From CAYNYI01 sp964401455 (lineage in GTDB: Bacteria > Fibrobacterota > OXYB2-FULL-49-7 > CAYNYI01): DNA of 20,262 nucleotides. Each line of letters starts with the position of its first letter. Position 1 is the first letter of the stretch. The notes under the pieces are model-generated. The model did not search any database and was not told where the DNA came from. It saw only the letters and a list, made by a program, of their open reading frames with translations. The stretch covers positions 1 through 20,262 of the forward strand of contig CAYNYI010000054.1 of the NCBI GenBank assembly GCA_964401455.1, read 5' to 3'. Position numbers and translations under genes: made by a program. Of the stretch, positions 8,151-15,100 are shown one piece after another.

Positions 8151-8191
8151 ATTCCCTCCTTTTTTATCCTTTATCCAGCAGTCCGGACATC

Positions 8192-9220
8192 TTATCTGAC
8201 ACCGGAAAAAGCCAGCGGAAGTGTAACCTTAAGCGGATCCGCTCCGGGTACAGCGTCAAATCTGGTCCTTGAAACATAGTATTTCACCTTATCTGCAAAT
8301 TCCCGATTATCAAGGGTCGATGATGCTATTTTGATATCCGAAGTCACTCCGTCGGGAAGGATAACAAATGAAACTACTATTTTCCCGCTGAGCGACGGGT
8401 CTTTTTTCAGATAACGCTCAAAAAGTCTTTCAAGCCTTATTTTAAGTCGCCTTATATTCTTCTGAATACTGGACTGTGTTCTGGCACCTGAGGATTTTTT
8501 TGTACGGGACTCCGCTGCCTGGTCTTTGCGGCTCAGATTGATATCGCCTCCCGCTGCATATTTTTCAGACTTGGCCTTCCTGAGTTTAGAGCGTTCGATC
8601 CTGCCTCCCGCGGCGACCGCGCCCCTTCTTTCCGCGAGACCGCCGGCTATATCACGCTTTCCGGCAAATCCACCTTCTGCCAAATCATCATCTTTTAAAA
8701 CATCGGAAATGCCGCCAACATCAGCACCGAGAATTTCCTCCGCGCCTCCGGCACCGCCACCAACCGCCGTAAGGGCAGCAAATACACCTGTCTTTTCAAT
8801 GGCGCGTCTGGCCTCAGCCCGTTTTTTTCTTCGGCTGTCGGCCGTAGCCTTCTTGCGCATACGCTTTTCTACAACCGACTCTTTTTCTCTGTCTATGTCG
8901 TCTTCTTTTTCTTCCTCTTCCAAAGCGGCGTCCTCCTCCACAGCTTCCTGCTGTTCCGGAGGCGCTTCTTCTTCCTGTTTTTCCTGATTAAGAACAAGTT
9001 TAGCGTATCTCTCCTGAATCTCCAGAATTTCCTTTTGCGAGGCCTCTTCTTTATATTCGAGAGAACTCAGAAAAACAAAAAGGGCGATACCGGTAACAGC
9101 GCACAGAAGCCAGATTAAAGCAAACTTTCTGTCCGAGCCTTCGGACACAAAGGAAGACCGGAATTCTTTTGGAAATTCGCCGGCTGTGTTAAAACGCATG
9201 TTGATTTCTGTTTTACTCAT
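8192..9220 (-). CDS. TonB/AgmX-like envelope-spanning protein
   Basis: The start is the ATG of MSKTEINMRF, which overlaps the upstream exbD stop as ATGA, giving 342 residues; an earlier in-frame ATG (9271) lies inside exbD. Order: about 32 cytoplasmic residues, one TM helix (about 33-53), a helical stretch, a highly acidic block (about 82-108), a basic block (about 112-143), a Gly/Ala-rich region (about 150-230) and a C-terminal domain (about 253-342) with KDPSLSGKIVVSFVILPDG. That last part matches the AgmX/PglI-type, TonB-like C-terminal domain: a helix, GKv-v-f-i-pdG, then IASSTL and a closing strand. Such proteins link an ExbB/ExbD motor to outer-envelope partners. There is no Pro-rich spacer as in E. 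coli TonB, and no N-terminal zinc ribbon or GYF domain as in myxobacterial AgmX/GltJ. Partner specificity is unknown. Confidence 0.78.
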   Translation of the reverse strand: MSKTEINMRFNTAGEFPKEFRSSFVSEGSDRKFALIWLLCAVTGIALFVFLSSLEYKEEASQKEILEIQERYAKLVLNQEKQEEEAPPEQQEAVEEDAALEEEEKEDDIDREKESVVEKRMRKKATADSRRKKRAEARRAIEKTGVFAALTAVGGGAGGAEEILGADVGGISDVLKDDDLAEGGFAGKRDIAGGLAERRGAVAAGGRIERSKLRKAKSEKYAAGGDINLSRKDQAAESRTKKSSGARTQSSIQKNIRRLKIRLERLFERYLKKDPSLSGKIVVSFVILPDGVTSDIKIASSTLDNREFADKVKYYVSRTRFDAVPGADPLKVTLPLAFSGVR

Positions 9221-9714
9221 TCTTCTCTGTAAACAATCAGATTCAGGTTTGGAAAACCGGCCTGCCCGCATGTATACATTATTCTTACGAGCATACGGTA
9301 ATCGATATTGATGTCTCCCTGAAGAAGTACATCTCCTTTAAATTCCTTATTTGTGAGTTTTTCCATACTTCGCGCTTCTTCGGCGTATTTTTGCATTAAC
9401 GTCAGAAGTTCCGGTATAAGAAGATCGTTACCCTCTTTTTTGCCTTTGTCGCTGACTGTGGCAACCTTTTTACCCTCAACTGAAACTGTGCTTGAGGAAT
9501 CCCTGTTCAAGGAAACATTTATCTCAAGCGCGGCTTTGGCATTTCTCTCAATAGTTGAACTCGGTATTGTTAAACCTTCCACCGGAGCAACAAGCTGACC
9601 GCTTGAAGAAAAAGATTTGAGAAGAAAAACCAGTATTATGGTAAACATATCCATCATACTCGTAATATTTAATTTCCCTTCCAGTTTTTTTCTTTTTCTT
9701 TTTATTACACCCAT
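9217..9714 (-). CDS. ExbD/TolR-family proton-channel subunit
   Basis: This is a one-pass ExbD-type subunit of 165 residues. The short basic N-terminus (RKRKK) precedes a TM helix beginning LNITSMMDMFTIILVFLL. Its Asp22 lies where E. coli ExbD and TolR have the Asp that takes part in proton flow. The periplasmic domain ends INIDYRMLVRIMYTCGQAGF, the usual ExbD/TolR pattern, then PNLNLIVYREE. It should pair with the ExbB proteins encoded upstream and drive the TonB/AgmX-like protein encoded next. The gap to the fusion gene is 14 bp and the ribosome-binding site is weak, so coupling is likely. The 3' end overlaps the next gene as ATGA. This is the only ExbD-like unit in the window that keeps the acidic membrane residue. 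Confidence 0.92.
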   Translation of the reverse strand: MGVIKRKRKKLEGKLNITSMMDMFTIILVFLLKSFSSSGQLVAPVEGLTIPSSTIERNAKAALEINVSLNRDSSSTVSVEGKKVATVSDKGKKEGNDLLIPELLTLMQKYAEEARSMEKLTNKEFKGDVLLQGDINIDYRMLVRIMYTCGQAGFPNLNLIVYREE

Positions 9715-9728
9715 TATAAAACCAGCCT

Positions 9729-11036
9729 TTACTGAACCACGCCGAGTGAAACAACAGGAAACAGAGGCGCGCGCCTGACCGCGTTTCCGGCCTGCTGCTT
9801 ATAAATTCTTGACGCGTCCATAACATCCACAATGGTCTGATATTTAATTTTGAAATCCGAAACTATTTTCACTGTTTCTATGTCTTTGTAATGAAAAAAC
9901 TCCCTCTGCCTTTTAGTTTTCTGATACAGTGCAGACAAGCTGAAAATATTCTGAGGAAGTCCGCCGCCGGAAAGAGGACTGAGAAGATCTTTTAACGCCA
10001 AAGTCTTTATTTCCCTCAGCGTTGAATTAAGCTTCGCGAAATCATAGGAACCGTCCTGTTTTAAAGGAATCATGGGTCCCGAAGTTTCCCCTTCGGAAGA
10101 ATTCTTGTCGGAAGCAAAAAACGAATTAACATTGAAACCATCTTTCAGAACTGTAACAGTAAGGTTTAAAAGTTTTGCCTCCTCAGAAGGCGGTCTTGGA
10201 GATTCGGACTCAGAGGCACCACCCGCCGAGGGCAGATTAATCTCAATCGAACCCATTTTTGTAAATTCCGCCTGGGTAAGAAGCAGAGGAATAAGAATAA
10301 CCATAAGATTCATCATAGGAGCAATATTTGGCTCGGTATCAACCTCGGCTCTGTGTTTCGCAGAAGATGGAGAGTAATCCTTCTCAAGAATTATATCTGG
10401 AACAAGTGCCCCCATAACCGAAACGCAGGCCTCATCAATATTATTTATTATGCTGTCGGCTTTTGACCGGAAAAAAGAATAGGCAAGAATACATGGTATG
10501 GAAATAATAAGTCCGAAGAGCGTTGTATTCATGGCGGTTGAAATACCCTCTGCAAGTTTGGCGCTTTTCATTGCCGGCTGGATTGAGGCGTCACCTACCG
10601 CAGCAAAGGAAAGAATAAGTCCGTATATGGTCCCCATAAGGCCTATGAGCGTAGCGATATTGCTTATCATCGCAATAGTGGACAATTTGTTTTCGATGAG
10701 AGGTATTGCGCCTATAGTCGATTCCTCCATACGCGCCTGAATAATTTCAGGCTCATCCCCGGCCTTTCCCACAACAGAAGAGAGGACTGCGGGCAAAAGC
10801 CTTTTACCGCCGGAACGGCATAATGCGGCGGCCTGATCGGACCTTCCCTCTTCGATGTGTTTTTTTACCGCAAAGGTAAATTTGCCACTGTCTGTGTCTC
10901 CAATTCTGCCAAGCTGCAGCCATTTAAAAAAGACAAGAATTGCCGCTGAGACACCAACACCTACGAGCACCCACATAAAAATGAAGCCGGGCTCATCCGG
11001 AGCAAAGGAATTGTAAAACGAATTAAAGAAATCCAT
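9729..11036 (-). CDS. ExbB-ExbD fusion protein with Asn at the ExbD proton site
   Basis: The 435 residues combine two subunits. Residues 1-215 are a MotA/TolQ/ExbB domain: TM1 about 18-40, TM2 with IGLMGTIYGLILSFAAVG (131-148), TM3 with ISTAMNTTLFGLIISIP (165-181). After a short linker, an ExbD-type part starts EPNIAPMMNLMVILIPLLL (235-253). A periplasmic domain follows, ending KYQTIVDVMDASRIYKQ and LFPVVSLGVVQ, the ExbD/TolR consensus. The residue equal to the proton-carrying Asp of ExbD is Asn243 (codon AAT, plus strand 10308-10310). The chain thus looks like a structural or regulatory stator half. The ExbB half aligns without gaps to the separate ExbB encoded just upstream, from residue 1 to about 200, showing tandem duplication. 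It is encoded 16 bp after exbB and 14 bp before exbD. Confidence 0.9.
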   Translation of the reverse strand: MDFFNSFYNSFAPDEPGFIFMWVLVGVGVSAAILVFFKWLQLGRIGDTDSGKFTFAVKKHIEEGRSDQAAALCRSGGKRLLPAVLSSVVGKAGDEPEIIQARMEESTIGAIPLIENKLSTIAMISNIATLIGLMGTIYGLILSFAAVGDASIQPAMKSAKLAEGISTAMNTTLFGLIISIPCILAYSFFRSKADSIINNIDEACVSVMGALVPDIILEKDYSPSSAKHRAEVDTEPNIAPMMNLMVILIPLLLTQAEFTKMGSIEINLPSAGGASESESPRPPSEEAKLLNLTVTVLKDGFNVNSFFASDKNSSEGETSGPMIPLKQDGSYDFAKLNSTLREIKTLALKDLLSPLSGGGLPQNIFSLSALYQKTKRQREFFHYKDIETVKIVSDFKIKYQTIVDVMDASRIYKQQAGNAVRRAPLFPVVSLGVVQ

Positions 11037-11052
11037 CCGCTGTTTTCGCCTG

Positions 11053-11820
11053 TTATATTGAAATTTCTTTGATCAGCTTATTATCGGTAAATATCTTAAT
11101 ATTATTATTCCTGACATGAAGCCCGAGCCCCTCTTTAAGCTGCGCGGCGCTTATATGATATTTATAGGTTTTATACGAGCGTTCGGTCAGGACATTAGTG
11201 AGTTTTGTGCCGTACTCATCAACTTCATCAACTATCTGCTGGGTTTTATTCTGAAGAAATGTGAATATTACTATCGCGGGTATCGCTATCATAAGCCCCG
11301 TAAGAGTTGTAAACATCGCGGCAGAAATGCCCTGAGCCAGGAGAGCGCTTTTCTCCGCCGGGTCTATACCCGGTTTACCTACCGCGGCAAAAGACAATAT
11401 GAGACCGTATATTGTTCCCATAAGTCCGATAAGAGTGGCGACATTACCTATCATCGCAAGATAGTTGGTCCTCTTCTCCAGTGTCGGAACAAGGTTCAGC
11501 ATCGCCTCCTCTATTCCGTTTTTTATCTGCTTACTCCCTTTCGAGGCGGAAGCGAGTCCGGCCTTTATTATTCTGGAAAGGGCCATTGAGGATTTCTTCT
11601 CGCAAAGAGCCGAAGCCTGATCAATCCTGTCTTCCTCGATGTACTTAAGTACCTGATCCATAAATTTGGCAGGTCTGGAATTAGAATGCCTCAGGAGAAA
11701 AATTAACCGTTCCAGAACAAGGGCCACTCCTGTGACTCCCACAATGAGCAGGATCCACATGAAGACAAAACCCGGCTCACTGGCTTTGAAGGCATTGAAA
11801 AACTTCTGTAAAAAACCCAT
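11053..11820 (-). CDS. MotA/TolQ/ExbB proton-channel family protein
   Basis: This is an ExbB/TolQ-type subunit of 255 residues. N-terminal amphipathic helix, TM1 (about 18-42), a cytoplasmic part with YIEEDRIDQASALC, TM2 with IGLMGTIYGLILSFAAVG (131-148), TM3 with ISAAMFTTLTGLMIAIP (165-181), then a C-terminal cytoplasmic tail (about 190-255). The Thr pair in TM3 fits the family. The Glu found in TM3 of E. coli ExbB (GIAEALLAT) is Ala here, as in many MotA/TolQ/ExbB paralogues. GGAGG five bases before the ATG makes the start secure. It probably forms a pentamer around an ExbD-type dimer and uses the proton gradient. With the ExbB half of the fusion it could make a mixed pentamer. The 45-residue tail after the last conserved helix is of unknown use. 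Confidence 0.93.
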   Translation of the reverse strand: MGFLQKFFNAFKASEPGFVFMWILLIVGVTGVALVLERLIFLLRHSNSRPAKFMDQVLKYIEEDRIDQASALCEKKSSMALSRIIKAGLASASKGSKQIKNGIEEAMLNLVPTLEKRTNYLAMIGNVATLIGLMGTIYGLILSFAAVGKPGIDPAEKSALLAQGISAAMFTTLTGLMIAIPAIVIFTFLQNKTQQIVDEVDEYGTKLTNVLTERSYKTYKYHISAAQLKEGLGLHVRNNNIKIFTDNKLIKEISI

Positions 11821-11841
11821 TTTTTCCTCCGCTTTATCTGA

Positions 11842-12120
11842 TTATTTTCTATTACCTACTCCGAATGGCCCTTTGAATAAAGGGCTTTCCAGCACTTCCT
11901 CGGTTTCGGGTCCGATAATTCTGTTCCCGGACCTGTTTATTGAAAAAGCCATGCTGCCGAAATCCGGCCTCTGGTCGGCGGAAATCAGGACAACTTGAGG
12001 TTTCTTTATTTTCCCTTCGATTACCGTCTCCTCAAACACTACTTCCTTTATATCCGCCGCGCAAAAAACCGCCGCCGGTAAAAAGATTACTAAAACTGTA
12101 AACACCACCGTTTTCATCAT
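11842..12120 (-). CDS. Small exported protein of unknown function
   Basis: The 92-residue product has a clear signal peptide (MMKTVVFTVLVIFLPAAVFC, cleavage likely after FCA near residue 21). A Cys is present, but the preceding Phe argues against a lipobox. The mature part of about 70 residues contains VVFEETVIEGKIKKPQVVL, then ADQRPDFGSMAFS. I have a weak memory of similar IEGKI-KPQ motifs in small proteins beside TolQ/ExbB genes of deltaproteobacteria and relatives; I cannot verify it. It lies 21 bp before exbB and 53 bp after the TPR gene, so it is likely a periplasmic accessory of the motor. Two adjacent ATGs could start it. No Shine-Dalgarno is visible, unlike exbB. Coding is supported by the signal peptide, spacing and strand. 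Confidence 0.7.
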   Translation of the reverse strand: MMKTVVFTVLVIFLPAAVFCAADIKEVVFEETVIEGKIKKPQVVLISADQRPDFGSMAFSINRSGNRIIGPETEEVLESPLFKGPFGVGNRK

Positions 12121-12126
12121 CGTTTA

Positions 12127-12156
12127 AATATAGTAAATGTAAAAAGTGGCTTACAA
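12127..12156 (-). promoter_or_regulatory. Candidate promoter before the small exported protein and motor genes
   Basis: On the minus strand TTGTAA (12156-12151) and TATATT (12132-12127) are 18 bases apart. The predicted start of transcription would fall at or next to the ATG at 12120, giving a leaderless message. That would explain the missing ribosome-binding site. TTTG and TATATTTA in the same spot also partly resemble the Bacteroidetes-type promoter. The 53-bp gap holding it is the largest in the block. The region is AT-rich, so chance matches are easy. Confidence 0.35.
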
Positions 12157-12173
12157 ACCTATTCTATAAGGTC

Positions 12174-15100
12174 TTATAAACCCCTGCTCTTTGAATCAAG
12201 CTCTTCCTTAAGATCTTTGGCTTCGGATTCGGCTTTTTCCTTTTTTATATCAATATAATTAAGTTCAAACCTGAGTTTTTTAATTTCATTCTGTTCCTCA
12301 AGTATGCGTCTGCGCAGTTTTTTCTCCTTTTCCCTATATTCCTCAACGCGAGCCAGCATTTCTCCTTTATGCCTGAATTCTCCGCTGTAAAATTCTTTTC
12401 CGAGCCTTTCTTTCTTCTTTTTCTCATATTCTCTTCTTCTTTCCTCAAGAGCAGCGGCTTTTTCGGCTTCCGGTGCTTCTTCAAGAACCTCGTCCCCTGA
12501 TGATCCGGCTAACGCAGAAAAGCCGGAATCCCCGGCCGGAGCGCTTCCCCTGGCGAGTTCGGGATAGGCGGATACATAGCGCTCTGTGGTATCCAGAGTA
12601 AGACTAATATTGGCGGCAAACCCGTATCCGCTCCTGTCATCAGAAACGGCTTCGGCAGAGAAGACATTATCGCCTCCCTTAACAAAGCCGGAAATATCTA
12701 TGCTGTCCGCCGCGGCGCGGCGTCCACCTTTCTCTTCGGGTGTACGGCCAAAAATATAAGTTCCATTAACATAAACCCGGTATCCGGTATATCCGGCGAC
12801 TTTCAAAAAGGCAGAAACAGGTTTCCCCTCTATGAAAGCGTATTTTCTCAGATAAACAGTATCCGATGAAGGTTCACCCCAGATTACATCGGGGGTATCG
12901 CCACGGAAATTCTCCGGCATCGCCATTATCCCCTTTCCGGCAGGTTTAAAACCGGGGTTCTTATACCCCGGCAACTTCCATCCGCTATCGGGCTTTGCTG
13001 AAGAGGCCTTCCAGTCTCTTGAAGTTTTTATAACCATACCGGCCGTAATAGTTTCTTCTTTGTAATTACCCGGATCAAGCTCCCGGAGTCTGTTCAGTAT
13101 TTTTGCCGTATTTGTATCCGTTAGGCCCTGTTCCCGGCTGTATTCGAGATTATCGCAATACATTGTCATAGCCATGTCCTGCAGTTCAAACGCTATATCT
13201 TCCATCTGGAAAATAAGGTCTTCTTTCTGCCTTTCCGTAAGGTCCGAGGGGAACGAATTTCTTTCCAATGTGCTGACCGCGAGATTGTCCAAAACGGCTG
13301 CTTCTTCATAAGACAACTCGGTGAATTTCTGCGAGCACCGTTTCTGCCATTCAGGGCTGAGGCCTCTTTCAGAAAGCTGCCGGTAGGCGTTCAGATATTC
13401 ATACTTGTTTCCCGCCAACATTGAACTAACCTTTTCCGCTAATGTCTGACGGTAAACAAGCCGTCTGAAAGGGTCTTTCCCCAGAGCACCGGGAACCGGA
13501 GCTTCCATAACAAACCTCGCGGCCCGTTCCTTAAATTCAATACTTCTGTAAAGCACCTCTCCCACTTTAAATTCCGCCTTTTCGCGTACTGTTTCGTCTT
13601 CTTTTACGGTACTGTCTCTTTTCATCCTGGAAGCAATATCAAGCACCGACATATAAGGATCAATAGCCTTTTTTAAAAAGGCGGATACCGCGGTATAATG
13701 TTTTATTCTGTCTTCTATTCCGGCCGGGGAATTGAGAAGTTCCGGGTCTGCTTCCCTCGAATAATAGTCTCTTGCGAAAACTTCATAACAGCGGCCGATT
13801 CTGTAGGCCGCTTCAAGCAGACGTTCTGATTTGAATTTTATAACATTACGGTAGAGTCTGACCGCTTCCTTCAGATAACCGCTTTTCTCTTCAATACGTT
13901 TTTTCATGATTTTTTGAGGAAGCTCAAGCTTTACGGAATCCATACTTTCAAAAAGGATATTTCCGGCGTTCCATGAAGCCTCGGCCGCATAATAAGGATT
14001 TCCCTCTTTACCGTTTTCTGTCATGCGCAAATGTTCGCTGACGGCCGACCGGTATTCTTTAAGCGCATCAGCGGGTTTATTGTTTTTCAAAAGCAGCCCG
14101 GCTATTATAAAACGTCCCTCAATAGATTCCGGAGAACCGGGGTAAGATTTCGCATATTCTGAAAAAACTTTTGAGGCATTTAAAAGATCTCCCGATTCGG
14201 CGTAAAGTCTTCCGGATTTGAACAATATACCGGGAGCATCTTTATCATCCGAATAGAGAGAAGCGAATTTTCTGCCTGCCGCGGCGGCACCGGCCTTGTT
14301 TCCGGTCTTTTCAAGTAACGCAATAAGATTATACAAGGCATCTTTAGAAAAACGGGATTCCGGAAATTTACCAAGAAGTACATCATAGGAATTTTCCGCC
14401 GAAGAAAAATTTTCCGCTTTTGAATACATAAGTCCTGAATTAAAAAGAGCACCCGCGGTTTTATCAGACTCAGGATATTCAGTAAAAACCCGGTAATAAA
14501 GATCACCGGCATTGTTGCTCAGCCCCGATTTCTCATAGGCGGAAGCCGCCCTGAAAAGAACAATATCGTTTTTATCATATCCCGGATAATTATTGACAAC
14601 ATCTAAAAATGCGCCGGCCGCGAGACGGTAGTTTCCGCTTTCCATATGGCCCTCAGCTATTGAAACCATCTGCTCTATAAGGAGTTTTCTGTATCGGGGC
14701 TTGCGCTCATCGGGAACTTTTTCTATCAGAGTTCTATATGTTCTTATACCTGAGGCATATTCTTTCATCGCGCCGTAACTCATCGCCAGGTACGCGAGAG
14801 CTTCTTCCATTATTTCAGGAGGTATGCTCCCCATGGCGATTATTTCCCGGTATATTTCCGATGCCTCAGGGAAGCGGCCCGCGTTATAATAAACCGAGGC
14901 TTTAGTAAGCATAATACGCGGTAAATCGGTTGAAGAAGGAAAGTTTTCTATGAAATTATCACAAGCGGCAATAACAAAACCGTTCTTTTTGCCGGCGGCG
15001 GAAACGCTTGCCGAATCATTGTCTTTTTCCACATCCAGCTGCTGCGCCATGGCTATCGCATTAAGCCCCGCTCTTTTTCGGTAGTTCGGAGACGGCAGTC

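Noticed and set aside
8526..8987. Ser/Ala/Pro-rich + strand open frame of 153 codons
   Set aside because: It mirrors the low-complexity charged and Gly/Ala-rich region of the TonB/AgmX-like gene; the composition is a shadow effect.
9221..9271. N-terminal extension of the TonB/AgmX-like protein (start at 9271)
   Set aside because: The ATG at 9220 forms a standard ATGA overlap with exbD, so the upstream ATG is likely internal to exbD only.
7322..11820. Reading the FliL/PilZ/stator set as part of a flagellar operon
   Set aside because: The stator genes have ExbB/ExbD marks, the adaptor is TonB/AgmX-like rather than a MotB-type peptidoglycan-binding protein, and no flagellar structural gene is present in the window.
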